DNA of 64,000 nucleotides from Lonicera japonica (GCA_021464415.1 CM038469.1:6798501-6862500), one strand, 5' to 3'. Positions 44,482 through 56,873 are shown, counted from the first letter of the stretch. Notes: generated by a model not told the origin, from the letters alone. Translations and numbers: made by a program.

Positions 44482-46650
44482 TCAACTGGTGGTGGCTAAT
44501 ATACCCTCCCTGATCTGGTGATTTGCTGGATCCACAAGGATGCCAGATCCATTTTTAAAAATGCAGATGCTTGATCTGTTCTTGCTAGTTTTTCCATTAT
44601 TTGGGACCAACTGAAGGAGGTGGGGGAGGTCTTTGTCATACAGATTGCCTCCCTTTCTAATTGTTTCCTCGAAGAGTGTTTGAAGTCTTGCTTGAATTGC
44701 TGATTTAGGTTTTAGGGTCTCTATTGCTGCCTTGCCTTTCCCTTTTCGGGGCGGTGTTAGGGTCATCCTAACCTAGATCTACCAAGGTTAGTCGTGATTA
44801 GAAAAAGTTTAGGGATCCACTAATTTGATTTTTCCAGGCTTTACCCAAGTATGAACTTTATTTTGGCCATACACTAGCTTACTAAGGGATTGTAAACTAG
44901 TGTGACTTGAGTTGTTTTTATAGATGACCCGAGTGATAACTTTCTTATTGCCCCCTTTAAACTCTCTTCCCCTATAATTGTTGCAACTTGTTTCTCGCGG
45001 CTTAATTTTGATTAGACCCATTCAACTTTTAATGGCGGTAGTGTTTGACTGATCGGTGCATCGCTTATAAGGAAAACATGGTCAAACCTTTCCTTTTTAG
45101 TGATCAAAGTATTGATGCTGAGTGCCGGGGCATGATTTGTGAGTGGATTGTTGGTTACATTTGGTCCGCCTTGTGTGGGGATTGTTCATGCTTCAATGAG
45201 ATACTATATACAATATCGGATAACTAAACATTTATCTGTGTTGTGGCCCAGGGCCTAGTGGTATAGGCAATTTTGATTCATCCTCTAGGAGTAGGGGATA
45301 GGGTTCAATGAAGGATGGGGATTAAGTGGGGCGACCAAGCCTGTATTCTATATTAGTTCAAGAGTTTTGGTTGACGTGGTGAGGAGAGGGATGAAGTACC
45401 TTTTTTTCTTGGGCTGATATGAATTTGAGGCCTCGACTTATGCGGGCCAGCTCATTCGCAGTTTTTGTTGCTGTTGTTGAAATGGGTTTTGCTATTATAG
45501 ATAAGAGCATAACTAGTTTATAATTGGGGGGGGCTATCTTTTTCCCGGTATACAGGACTTTCTTCACTTCTGTCTATGCTTTATTTGCCAAATATTCTTT
45601 AACTTGGGGTCCCATGCTTAACAAGGCTCGGAAGTATGGGGATACGTGTTTTCCCATGCAATTTGTGATAGAAGGAGTGATGTTTTCTGAATTATCCCCA
45701 GATGTTCTTCCTCGTTTGGTCGCTTGGACAACTGTGAGGCTATTTTTATCCAGTGGGTGACAAAGTTACTGAAGCTTTCTTTCTCCTCTTTGTTAGCCAT
45801 TTTACAGGTGTTTGTGAGGTAGAAAGTTTGTGCCAGTTCTAGTTCCTAACAACCAGATACTTGTAAAGATCGGATATAAGATTAGAGATGTGTTTTTTTG
45901 GGGGGGAGGGTTGTGCTAGTGAACTTAGTAATGAGAAGGAGTTTGAACCCTTGTGGTAACCTTGCATCAGGGTAGTGGGAGAATGCATTCATGTTTGTGA
46001 CCTCGTCGGCCCTTTTCATTGATAAAATCTCTTTTTGCAGGATCTACATATGCTCCTTTAGTTTCTTCAGCTTTTTATTCTCTTTTCAAGGCTTTTTGTG
46101 ATGTTCTCAGGCTACCACTAACTCTGCAAACGCTTCTTGTAGTCGGTTCAAATCAGGGAATTTGTTCAAAGGGCCCATAGGGGCTAGTGTTGGGATGGGT
46201 CAGAAAAGGTATCCCGGCCAATGCTGTTGTGGTAGCTATGGCTAAACTGGGCTCGGTGGGCCTTGAGGTTGCGACCATATGACAAGTTGCTCTTGTTGTT
46301 CATAGTTGGGGCCAAAGTTTTGGGCCCATTGAAATTGGTGGCTGGGATCCGGTTGAATGAGGCTTGTTTGCTCCGGTAGGGTTCCTTGATTGGGTGGTGG
46401 CATTTGTCGAGCCATTTCTACATCTTGGCTTGGCTTGGCTTGGATGGTTACTCTGTAAATTCAAGAAGTGTGGGCATGAAATTTTCCCCTGAGTCATATC
46501 TCAATTCAGTGGCAATCATTCAAAACCTGGAGGTGCAGTTCGCTCTATTAATAACCCCTCTATTCTGACCCAAGTATTTTGTTGCTCTGTGGTGATGCTT
46601 GCCAGAATTTAATTGATGGTCATTAGTAGATAGTGCATTTCTTCCATGGT
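44482..46650 (-). pseudogene. Tat/Ogre-type gag
   Basis: Gag of the minus-strand Tat element, decayed. A start near 46,649 reads MEEMHYLLMTIN and soon hits a stop. 45,618-45,800 carries the recognisable gag core (ESFSNFVTHWIKIASQL, EEEHLGIIQK), which matches the wording of the second Tat element near 58,895-58,990 (NVSDFITR, EEEQLGIIVK). A C-terminal part at 44,482-44,766 reads LPHLLQLVPNNGKTSKNRSS and links to the protease. Several frames and stops intervene, for instance between 45,358 and 45,567 and at 44,809-45,021. Confidence 0.7.
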
Positions 46651-46956
46651 AGGCGGAGTCCTTGGTACCTTTGTAAGATTTAGATCAACTGCTCAGATCT
46701 TTTGGTCATTCTGATTTAAAGTCAACATAATCGGAGTTCTCGATTGGACTAATCTCCTTGTATAATCTATTGTCCCAAAGTCTTTAAAAAAAACCAATTT
46801 TGTCATTTAGTGAAAATTTGGAATACATCTTCTCGTGAGTTGATTTTTATGGGAGATGTACCAGGGAAAATCACAAAGAGTTGATCTCAATCTAAATTTC
46901 AACTATGGAGGGTGGGTAGCCTCCAGTCATACTTGCCAATCTTTAGGAGAGATATA

Positions 46957-49900
46957 TAGGGGTGGTAAATCGTGTTTTTGGGTCGTGTTTTGGCCTAACA
47001 CGACACAACCCGAAAATGTAATGGTTAACACAAAAACGCAATGACACGAAGTCGTGTTTTTTTAGCTAACATGAACACGACCCAATTTAAACACGGTCCA
47101 ACACGAGATACTCGAATAACACGATAAAAAGTTCCAATTTCACTTGATTTAGTTAGTATTCACACTACATATACCCCCATGTACAATTTCACTTACATGG
47201 TACAAAAAAAGCTTCAAAATAAGATTATACACTAAATAAGCAACAACTAAAGTCAAGACATCACAAAGAACAAAAGATAGGTGTCTTCAAAGTTGTATTT
47301 TGCTACTGTCACAACTTCAAAAATTCACAATTGGATCCTCCTTTCTTCAATCAATTATTAGTTTATTACCCTATGAAAATACAAAATAAAAACAGAGAAA
47401 AATTTAAAGAAACACTATTTAAAAAGTATATATAAATATAGATTGATCTTTCGTATTAAATAAATTATCGACACATACCTTATGTGTAATAGTAGATGTA
47501 GATACATGCTTGTCTTTATTATCCATTTGTATAATATCTTCAGTGAGTTCATGCAAACTTAACTCTATATCACCTATAAATATAATAAATATAACAAAAA
47601 AATTAATCATATCAATAAAAATTGTAGAAATGAAAATACCAAAAACAAATACCTTGGACTCCAAATAACCAATCTTTTATACAAATCAAAGCCTCTACAG
47701 TCTCGACCTTAAGTGTACTTCGATATTGATCAAGAACACGGTTAGCGATGCAAGCAAGTTCCGGTTAGCGATAATGATGAGCTTTCCAAAAGTAAAGGAC
47801 ATCCAAATCTTCTCCTAAATCATTTATTGGCTCATCCAAATACATTTCCAATTGTGTCTTTTGCGTGCAAGCAAGTTCTTCCCTTTCATAAGCAGTAAAC
47901 TCCTGTGTTAAAAATTATCGAATTAAAGAACGTACTCCAATGTCAAAAATTGACAACAACAAAAAGTTATATCAAATAAAAATATACAAAAATGATCATT
48001 TAACTTGAAAAACAAAAAAAAATGTCTTTTATATCAAATAAAAATATACAAAAATTATCATTTAACTTAAAAAACAAAAAAGTATCTTACCTTGAACATA
48101 TCTCTCGTGCCTTTATTAAGCATTGTTTCATTCTTCTTCTTGCAGACATCCTTTCCACATTCACTTTGTAAAGTAGTAGACTTGCTACTAGTCAAAGGAG
48201 AATCAAGCATGTATTCACTAAAGAGAGAAAATAACTTTTCCCGAACAAGTGTACTTTGATATGAGTGGCTTCCGTAAAGCTTTTTGTAAGTAAACTCCAC
48301 ATATTGCATCTTATATCGATGATCTAGCACCACAGCCATTATTAAAATTAAGCTATAATCGGACCAATATTTAGAGATTTTTTCATACATTTGACAAGCC
48401 ATTTGCCTCATAAACCCATCCGAGCTTTTCATCTCTTCTTTTAAAGTTCTCTCAACCATAGAAATCGAAGGAAAATATAAGTTTGCAGTATGATATTTAT
48501 TTCCCAAAAAGATACATGTAGCTACAAAGAAAACTTCCAAGAACCTAAAAATCTTATTTATTTTACCCCATTCTTCATCATTATGAAAAAAGGCACGACG
48601 ATAAAATAGCACTTTCTTAGGATTTATATGAACAAATTTCACACATTCGATGAACTTTTGTTTCCTTACTTGTGAACCTTTAACATACTTGACGGATTGA
48701 CGAACATTTACAATCCCTTCATCAATAGTTTTCAACCCATCTTGCACAATCAAATTTAGCACGGGCACAACATCTGACATGAAAATAATCACCATTACTA
48801 CGAAGAACACCTTCATTACTCAATTGACTTTTTAACAAATTCACAAATGTATCGTTACTGGAAGCATTGTCCAAAGTAATAGTAAATTATTGCTTTTCAA
48901 TCCCCCACTTAGACAACAAATTAGATAGTTTTTCGGCTAAGCAAACACCATTATGTGGAGGTGGCATAAATTGAAAATTAAGAATCCTCTTTTGCAATTT
49001 CCATTCTTGATCAATAAAATGTGATGTAACACATAAGAACCCATTGATGTTAATTGAAGACCACATATCGGATGTCAAAGAAATCTTACCCGGGATCACC
49101 TCTAGCATATGCTTAAGTTTTATTTTCTCTCTTTTATGCATTTTCAACATATCCGCTTTAGCGGTATTTTTAGAGATAATTATAACATCTTCATTTGAGT
49201 AACGAAAGATTGCTCTAATTCCCTCATATTCAACAAATTGAAAGGGTAAGTAATGCATAATAACCACTTCACTAAGTAGTTCATGAAATCTTTCAGGTTT
49301 AAATTTAGCGGAATGCATTGACATGGAACTACCCAATTTTGAAACAAGTAATTATGATGTCATTCCTATCCCTCCTAGGACACTTTTTAATATGTGTTCT
49401 CAAACTTCCTGTTCCATTCTTACTTTCACAAATATAACGTCTCCCACACTTTTTACATTTTTCCCTTTCCCTCGCATCAGAACCAATTGGAAGTATATCA
49501 AAATATTTCCATACCATTGACCATCGCTCCATAGGATTCTTTCCATGGCCCTTTTCATCTTCTAGCTTAACATCCACTATTTTCTTCGATATCCACGTCT
49601 TGAAAAAATGGTTAAAAATATTAAATAAATTGTAAGACTAGACATAAGTAAATTAAGCCATTTAGAAAGATGCAAAGATCTTTAATACTTATTATTTTGA
49701 TAATAACAATTTCCAAAAAGAAATATAGGGAAAGATACATTAGAAAAGGTTAGAAAAACTAAAAATGGATGAACATTGACATAAAAAAGAAAATTAACTT
49801 TTTAATATACTTTTGGCCATGCCTTGAACTCAGTATACTAATATACTTTTTTAAGTAAATTCCTTCTGATTAGAGGCTTGTCTGAGATATTTTCATGAAT

Positions 49901-51042
49901 GAATAAACAACTAAACTTGTTAATTTGTTGGGCTTGCCCAATAAAACAATAAACTCTCGTGGACTATATAGACAAGCATCCTTTTTAAGCTCTGCTCCAG
50001 TTATTCAAGTTACAAGATACACTAAATAAAACATATTTTTTGAGAGACTCATTATGCTATTTGCCTCTTGTCAATTACTTATGTCTAGTTTTACAAGTAT
50101 GTACACATAGATGGGTATAAAATTATGTATATAAACACATAGATGGGTAAAATTATTAGCACCCATACACACGTACACACCCATATATATATATATTGCA
50201 AAAAAGAAAGAAAATACAAATATAAGCAGAGATCTATTTTAGTGAGAGATTTTGGATCATGAGGTGGATTCTTAAGTATTACAGAATCTAACATAAAAGT
50301 GCAAAACACAATAAACTAAGGAGAGGTTTGTATAGAATCTAACATAATATTGCAAAACACAACAAAGCAAGGATAGCTTTGTGCAGAGAAAAAAGAAGAG
50401 TAAATTAATAAGCATTGGTAAATTAATAAACACAACAAAGATATTACGTATGTACACTAAATGGGTACAAATTACTCTCCAACCATCAAACCTTAAAAAA
50501 TCAACCCACAAAAACCCTAGAAATTTACCTATGTAGATTCGCCCGCAGTCGTACTCGCTGATATGTTGGAAACTTTTGCTTTCTTCTTTGAATTCATGGG
50601 TATAGGAGTTTGGTGTTCTTTGTTCTTGGCATTTGAACCCATTAATTTTAGAGAGAGAAGTCGTAATAGATAGTGGAAGAGATAAGTCGAAAGAAAGAGG
50701 GGAAAAGATAAAGACGTGATTTGGAGGGGAGAAAAAGAGGCTAATAAATTATTAAAGGGTAAAATTATTAAGTGACTTTTTATGTATATATTTCTCTTTT
50801 ACTTTTTAAAAGGTAAAATTATTAAATGATTTTTTATTTAATCGTGGTTAAATCGTGGTAATATCGTGTTTAATTTGTGTTAATTTTGGGTCAATTTCAA
50901 CACGAACAGGACACAACCCGAAGTCGTATTAAAAAAAGTAAACCCAAACACGACACGAACACGAAATTGAATTTCTTTTTCATCCTAATTTTGTTTTATT
51001 CCTTGTCGTTCTTTTGTGTCGTTTCAAAAATGACCACCCCTA
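46957..51042 (-). mobile_element. Complete-ended hAT DNA transposon, nested in the Tat leader
   Basis: Inverted ends TAGGGGTGGT (46,957-46,966) and ACCACCCCTA (51,033-51,042) with a perfect 8-bp target duplication GAGATATA (46,949-46,956 and 51,043-51,050). Both ends carry arrays of CGTGTT/AACACG subterminal motifs (46,965-47,130 and 50,840-50,965), the presumed transposase binding sites. A broken transposase gene lies inside on the minus strand. The stretch 49,600-50,830 (transposase 5' side) shows no coding similarity. Confidence 0.95.
47650..49577 (-). pseudogene. hAT transposase (BED finger, RNase H-like core, hATC)
   Basis: In minus-strand order: a BED zinc finger (CKKCGRRYICESKNGTGSLR, then HIKKC, 49,329-49,577); an RNase H-like core start (GKISLTSDMWSSININGFLC near 49,040-49,100, first catalytic Asp); TLDNASSND near 48,850-48,880 (second Asp); VLNLIVQDGL near 48,730-48,765; FLEVFFVATCIFLGNKYHTA near 48,480-48,540; SLILIMAVVLDHRYKM near 48,310-48,360; and the hATC dimerisation region near 47,670-47,870 (YLDEP, DLDVLYFWKAHHY, RVLDQYRSTL, VEALICIKDWL). 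The RWNSTY block expected after about 48,615 and the STxxSExxFS block expected inside hATC are both missing. Frames shift at 49,329, about 48,885 and about 48,790, so the protein is dead. Confidence 0.88.
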
Positions 51043-51159
51043 GAGATATACATGACAAGACCTTATGTAGTACATTCCTCATGGTTGATAAAAGATGATA
51101 AATGTGTTATCTATTCACTCGTCTTACATGCAACGCAGATGTAGTGTAAGGTGAAGGCT

Positions 51160-51365
51160 TCAGGCTTTAGCTAGGCTCCTTTCTTTTTGACAAGACCTCG
51201 TGATACACCTAGGGGTGGGTACATACAAGAATCTTTTGATATACTTTCTGGGAACGTGAGTGTTTTCGTCACTCGATATACCTTGGGGGCGTACTTGGCC
51301 AAGGAGAGTGAAAGTAAATGCTTTCAATTTATGTTGTCCCAAGCAAGCCAACTCCCTACTTATTT
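51160..51365 (-). other. Conserved leader block of Tat elements, copy 1
   Basis: On the minus strand this reads AGTAGGGAGTTGGCTTGCTT onward and aligns with 57,188-57,380 on the plus strand at roughly three of four bases, although the two elements have different LTRs. Both translate an open stretch with LGQHK near the start, but the frames drift, so coding is uncertain. The similarity extends to AAGGTCTTGTCAT (51,051-51,063 and 57,482-57,494), where the hAT inserted. Confidence 0.75.
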
Positions 51366-51717
51366 ATAATACTTCCGAGGGTTCGGGCTGAAAATTACAC
51401 TCATAAAAACCATGCATGAATGGTGATGTGCGTGAAAACAAGAGTTTTTGAAAGGTTTAATATCTTATCTTTCAATGTGATTTTAGATAACTCATTTTTT
51501 TAAAAAAAAAATTCACAATCATATTAACAATAGGGGAAATCCTAATCATATGTCTATGTAAATGAATGAACTTTATCGTGCCTCTAGGTCAGGTCAACAA
51601 ATAAAATCCAGGCACCGCGTCAGGGGACTTAAAGGCAAGTAGGGTAAGCAGTGAAAATATGCATTTCAACATATTATAAACAAAAGTTCACACATAAGAG
51701 CCTAGTTTTCTTACAAA

Positions 51718-51734
51718 CCCCAGCAGAGTTTCCA
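51718..51734 (-). promoter_or_regulatory. Primer binding site of the minus-strand Tat element
   Basis: Minus strand TGGAAACTCTGCTGGGG, one base after the LTR end TTCTCACA. The plus-strand element has TGGCGACTTTGCTGGGG at the same place. Ogre-type elements use an arginine tRNA primer; the CG to AA change here weakens the match. Confidence 0.8.
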
Positions 51735-51735
51735 T

Positions 51736-52128
51736 TGTGAGAATTTGCGAATATGACTCTCGGGTTCCAACCTCTAGTTTGGGGGTCTGAAATATCAGAA
51801 GAAGTTCCTATGATTCATATCGTGTGTCCCTCTATCTTATTCTAGATATAAGAGAGTTCGTTCAGAGTCGTCAATATGTTTTACAAGAAAACAAACAAAA
51901 GAGTAGTGCAAGGGGAAAGGCTATAGATAAACCTTTTTCTTACATGTTTGTCTACCAAACCAGGATTCTATAGGATTCGGAAACTATATTACAAATTAGA
52001 AAGATGTTAAGTGCCCATTCCTTCCTCTCGATCTCTAGTTGTTTTTATATGTTTATTCTATATTAGAAAACTTGGATGCTTTTATTGACATTCTACTACT
52101 TTCAGAAAATATCTCAGGAAAACCTGAT

Positions 52129-52165
<37 letters not shown>

Positions 52166-52888
52166 AAGGGATGTAAACCATGTATTCCATAATCTGATTA
52201 TGGGTGACAAAAGTTTATCTTATCTGTTTTAAATCATGAGAATGGTTCGGTATTGTTTCCTCAGATAAAAATATCAATTATCTCATTCGGTTTATTTATA
52301 AAAGATCGGATTTTATTAGAATTGATTTAATATGAAATTGAAGTACTCTTGAGGATAGTGTGTTAGATACATTTACAGTCTATATGGAAGACATAATATA
52401 TCCGAGTTTAATTCTTAAGTAAGTTTTATCAGCCCGAGTTTTGAAAAATTGGTTTTATCTGGGTGATAATAAACTTACTTATTCCGATTTTACAAATCAT
52501 TTTATCAGAGTTTTAAAAAGAATATTTTGTTTGAAAACGATAGAATATTGATAACTTGACAATAAGTTTATCTAATTAGAAAGTGGATGAAACAACAAGT
52601 ATAAAAGGTCTACATTGTAAATAATCACAAACACGTATACAAATATAATGTAATTTCTAGAAGAAACTTTAATTACCTTCCTAATGAAATATATAAGAAT
52701 GAAAGAGAGAAAATATAGTACGGAAAATAAAATCTCTGACGGATATCAGCTTTTCCTTCTTCAGATATTTTCGGCGATTCGATTTCAGAATATGGCACTC
52801 CAAGTGTCGAGAATGGACTCGAGAATTCTCCATAAATCAAAAGAATATATAAAACAAACTTGAGATAGCTTGAAAATCAAAGCGGTGA
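51736..52888 (-). repeat. 5' LTR of the minus-strand Tat element (U3-truncated)
   Basis: Matches 37,931-38,846 from 51,862 to 52,885 and adds the U5 end (51,736-51,861) lost from the other copy. It breaks off at 52,888, about 350 bp short of the LTR start seen at 39,200, where unrelated LTR sequence begins. TATA box and palindromes are therefore missing from this copy. Confidence 0.85.
52131..52164 (+). repeat. Poly(G) run of 34
   Basis: Thirty-four consecutive G inside the 5' LTR, where the other LTR has a short GGGG-containing, A-rich stretch (near 38,091-38,115). Confidence 0.9.
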
Positions 52889-54608
52889 TGGAATTGTTTA
52901 GATTAATTTCGAGTTCCCATTGTATGGTATTAACTTGTATAGCATCTCTTGTACCCAATTTGATGGAATTAGGGAAAACATTATGTGGCTACTATAATGA
53001 TCTTTAAACCACACATTTGACATGGTAGGTTCTCGACGAAATAAGAGTACACATTCCATTGGTTTAAATCGGTTACGAAAGTACCATCCTAGTTTGTGAT
53101 GAGAGTTAATTGACATTTCAATTACTTGGCTAGCCATTGAGGACTCGGATATGAAGAGAACTTGCGGTGAATAATTGTACTTGTGTTGGCTTGATGATTA
53201 TAAAAATTGTGATTTCCATATATATGGGGTTACCGTGGATTTATTATTGCTATTATTATAATGGATATATATATATGCGTGTGTGTGTTTATGGACACAC
53301 ATATAGACTGGTTTACACACATGTTGTGGACAATGCGAACTCAAAAACTATCGTGAGGCTCTGCTGCCGCGTGGGTGAAAGGCCACAAAAGGTAAACGAA
53401 AACTATTGTAACACTCTGCAGCAGCGTGGGTGAAAGGCCACGAAATGCAGGCCTGAATGGATTGATACCTTCTCATGTTTATCCCTCTATCTGTTATGTT
53501 GAGACCTTGTTATGACCAATAGTGTGCACACATTGACTAGTAAGGTTGTTGCATTCACAATGTACTTAAAGAATTAGTAATTGAAGTAGGGAGACTGAAT
53601 AAGATAGTACATAGCTAATTATTAATTAGATGATACGTGGCTTGATTCCATAATGTACTTAGTGGTAAAGTAGAAATTAATAATAAGTTAATCTAGGATG
53701 GATAACTGTGAACTCGAGTATACAATGAACTTTCCATAAGTGAACTTTGGAGGTCTTCGGGTTTGTACTAGTAATATTGCCAAACTTAAAAAACACTAAG
53801 ATGGCATGACGAACCTTAAAAAGCCTATAACTATTGTATAATCTATCGTGTGGCTGGTTATCCACTGTAGACAATTGCGTATATACCGGATATAACCATA
53901 TCAGTTGATTATGATTTGTTGAGGTAGCTTGGGTAACGGGGTTACTTCCGGTTGCTAGGCGTAGCATCCTAGTGAATAGGTTCACCATGTGGTGCATTGC
54001 ATTATTTTTATTATATAAGATATAAACTATATTTATCACAACTCAAGCGCATGTCTGGTTGTAATGCTTATTTTTTTTATAAAAACTTATATTGTTCCCA
54101 CTGAGCCCAGTTTTGGCTCATTCCCTTTTTTTTCTAATAGTTTTGCAGGATAGATATTGGGATGGCTCGTGGTTCAACCTTCTTAAAAGCCTCTGATGTA
54201 CCGAGTCATTTTCTAACCCTTATGAGAAGGACTATGTTGTATACAAGTTTTTAGTCTTATCGTATTATATATATATTTGTTTAGGAACCGGATTGGAGTT
54301 ATACTGTAAAAGAAATTGTATTTCAAGTAAACTTGTAGTAAGGACAATATATATAAATGTTTTAAATGTGGAGTAGTTAGCATACATGTTTGGATATGGG
54401 TTTGCGTTGGATGAAAAAGATTTAAAAAGTTTTCTAAAAGTTGGTTTATTAATTTTACAAACACTACATGCCAATTTTTTTTCTAAATGAGCTTTCCAAA
54501 CAAATTATTTTTTGATTCATATAACTTTTCAACCGCCATCGGTGTACAGCACCATGATTAACCAGGTCCCGGAGGTCCAATCCTCTTAACGGGATTTGGG
54601 GCATCACA
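52889..54608 (+). repeat. LTR (3' part) of a Tekay/Del-like chromovirus
   Basis: The stretch ends GGGGCATCACA three bases before a Met-tRNA primer site. Phrases such as CCCACTGAGCCCAGTTTTGG (near 54,099) and the duplicated GCGTGGGTGAAAGGCCAC (near 53,371 and 53,425) are of the Del/Tekay LTR style. The left end is cut where the Tat LTR breaks off at 52,888. No gag of this element follows because another element is inserted in its leader. Confidence 0.65.
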
Positions 54609-54611
54609 AGT

Positions 54612-54623
54612 TGGTATCAGAGC
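54612..54623 (+). promoter_or_regulatory. Primer binding site (initiator Met tRNA)
   Basis: TGGTATCAGAGC followed by TTAGGTT, the standard chromovirus primer site. About 98 bp of leader remain before the inserted Tat LTR. Confidence 0.9.
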
Positions 54624-54721
54624 TTAGGTTCATTTTATTTTGCAGGATTCATGGGTAAAAGTGTGACTTAGAACAAGTGTTATAGTTATTTTCCTTCCAG
54701 TCGTGTGTTGTTCTACAGTAG

Positions 54722-56854
54722 TGTGAACACCTCATTTTGCGTCCTTTCCAAGAATCCTGATCACTAAGGAAATAAACATGCATGAATGCACGAGTATTCC
54801 TAGAGGCATACATACTATTTACATGTGATACAGGTCAAAGAAGGAAGCCAAAAGACGCCTGGACGTGAAGTTACGAGAATTACTAGAAACTGTTGAAACC
54901 GAAAACCATCAAAACTCCTAGAAATTTGTGAAAGGAGATTTCCAAATTTCTGATCATCCTCAAAATTTTATGATTGTTATACATTTCCATAAGGAAAAAC
55001 ATATTCAAAAATCAGCTCGATCTGAAGGCCGGATCTCCGGGAATTCAGAAAATTGGGAGTTTACTTCGGGTAATCAAAAGGCAACTTTTCCGAAGTCTAA
55101 ATGAGCTCACATTTGGTTAGTATAAAGTTTATGTAATGGGGAATAACATACTAAAAAAATATATTGATCCGATAAGCCGTTTGAAGGGAATTAAAGAAAC
55201 TGCCTACAGACGAATACCCCTAAGGGTCGGATCTCCGGGACAAACCCTTCCTAGCTGATTTTGTCGTTTTTCTCTTATCTATACTTGCCAACCTCCTAAA
55301 ATCATGAATTTGTGTAGAGAGGTAGGAAATAGACATTTTCATAAGGAGAAACATATTTGAAAATCAGCTCGATCCGATGGCCGAATCTCCGGGAATTCGA
55401 AAAAGTGGGGGTTTACTACGGGTAATCAAAAGGCAACGAAGTCCAAATGAGATCAAATTGGTTTAGTATAAATGTTATTTAATGGGGAATAACATACTAA
55501 AAAATAAACTTGATCCGACAATCAGATCTCCAGGACTTCAGAAAATCGGGAATTCGGCTTGGGAAACCAAACGGAGGCCTTTTTAATGTCTAAAAATTCT
55601 GAAATTTGTAAAGTAGGTAGGTCTTAATATGGGTAAGGACATGTTAAAACAATAGATTAATCCAAAAAAAATTTTGGCCGAAATTGCAAAAGTCGTTGCA
55701 CGTTAGACAGGGGTTTGCCCATTGACACAAATCCCAGGATCCGTGTCCGCAGACAGACAAATCTAGGCCTAGCCCATTAATTATTCTAGAGATATAAATA
55801 CACTTGCACTAACCCCATGGAGACATCACTCAGCTCTGAGATTTCAATAATAGTGCTCTAAAATAGTATTCTACTACAGCTCTAAGACTTCAGGAATAGT
55901 GGTCTAAAATAGTATTATACTATTTTCGAGACTCTCAGGTATTTTTTTTATCTCAATCCAGCTTTAATTTTTTATCTATCTTTATTTTATCAGTTAGAAT
56001 TGATCAATCGCATATAAAACTTGTTGTTTATCTCAAAATCAGTCCAAAATTCATATTTAAACCCCGTTTTCAAAACCAAAGGCATAGAACGAGCTGTAAA
56101 CCATTTTAAACATATTTTTATCAGTCAATTTCATAAAATCTCAATTTTGTCAATCTTAATTTACGAAGGAATCAATATACGTTTGTACCCGGTTTAATCT
56201 ATAAATCACAGTGCTTACCTAAATATCCAATATATACTGGATTCGTCAATGCCTGTTTAAATAATTAAACTGTGGTACACTATTGACGAACGAATTTTGA
56301 GGATTGCTGGATATCCGATTCCAAATTGAATTAGCTTCCGAAAAGGCCTAAATCTTTCTAAAAACACCTATTTTGCTATTTATCATTATCAAAACCATTT
56401 TTCAAATCATACACACATTAATTTCTGAAATTGAAGGGCGAATTATGATGCACAGGCTTTCCATCCCCACCCCAACATTTCATTTTCCTAAAATTATGGA
56501 TTGATAGGCGGTAGCATCAATTAGCATGCGAATGTTCGATTATAATGTCACGCATATTCTACTTAGAGACCGAAAGGGCGAATTGGGTGCCTAAAACCTT
56601 CCCGATTCGTAACTTAATCACCAAACCTTCGAATCAACTGGTTTCGCATTAATTATGTTTAAGAGGTCGTTTAATCCATAAATGTTCCTCTTTCACACTG
56701 ACTTTTGTTTGTTCAGTAAAATAAACTGGCGACTCTGATTCCTTTTACAAACCGTCATTTTTTCTTTATGATAAAACTAACCATTTTCCAAAATTAACCG
56801 GGAAACCAGGATTCTCCGCCAAGGGGGTCGGCATCGAAAGCACGGGTTCTCACA
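54722..56854 (+). repeat. 5' LTR of the plus-strand Tat element
   Basis: Begins TGTGAACACC and ends GGTTCTCACA (imperfect inverted ends). A TATA-like GATATAAATAC lies near 55,791. U3 contains a tandem duplication: about 54,985-55,200 and 55,335-55,520 share GAATAACATACTAAAAAA-type and ATCTCCGGGAATTC phrases. U5 carries the motif TTTTGTTTGTT...AACTGGCGACTCTG at about 56,705-56,741. Confidence 0.85.
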
Positions 56855-56855
56855 G

Positions 56856-56873
56856 TGGCGACTTTGCTGGGGA
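56856..56873 (+). promoter_or_regulatory. Primer binding site of the plus-strand Tat element
   Basis: TGGCGACTTTGCTGGGGA, one base after the LTR end. This is the arginine-tRNA type site of Tat/Ogre elements. An 11-base copy of its start (TGGCGACTCTG) also occurs within U5 at about 56,729-56,739. Confidence 0.85.

Larger units (their letters stand above)
37925..52888 (-). mobile_element. Tat/Ogre-lineage LTR retrotransposon with an antisense PMD gene
   Basis: Reading on the minus strand: truncated 5' LTR (52,888-51,736), PBS, leader with a conserved block, gag, aspartic protease, then an antisense plant-mobile-domain gene, tandem repeats, and 3' LTR (39,200-37,925). Gag and protease wording (IIDNGSTINICPL) and the TGGxxACTCTGCTGGGG PBS are those of the Tat/Ogre lineage. 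No reverse transcriptase, RNase H or integrase is recognisable between protease and the PMD gene, so the element is non-autonomous or internally deleted. The 5' LTR is cut on its U3 side and the 3' LTR on its U5 side, so no target duplication can be read. Nested inside are a hAT transposon (46,957-51,042) and a hAT MITE (40,730-41,267). Confidence 0.85.

Noticed and set aside
53677..54474. Minus-strand frames of 70-120 codons
   Set aside because: They lie within the Tekay-like LTR and show no similarity to known proteins.
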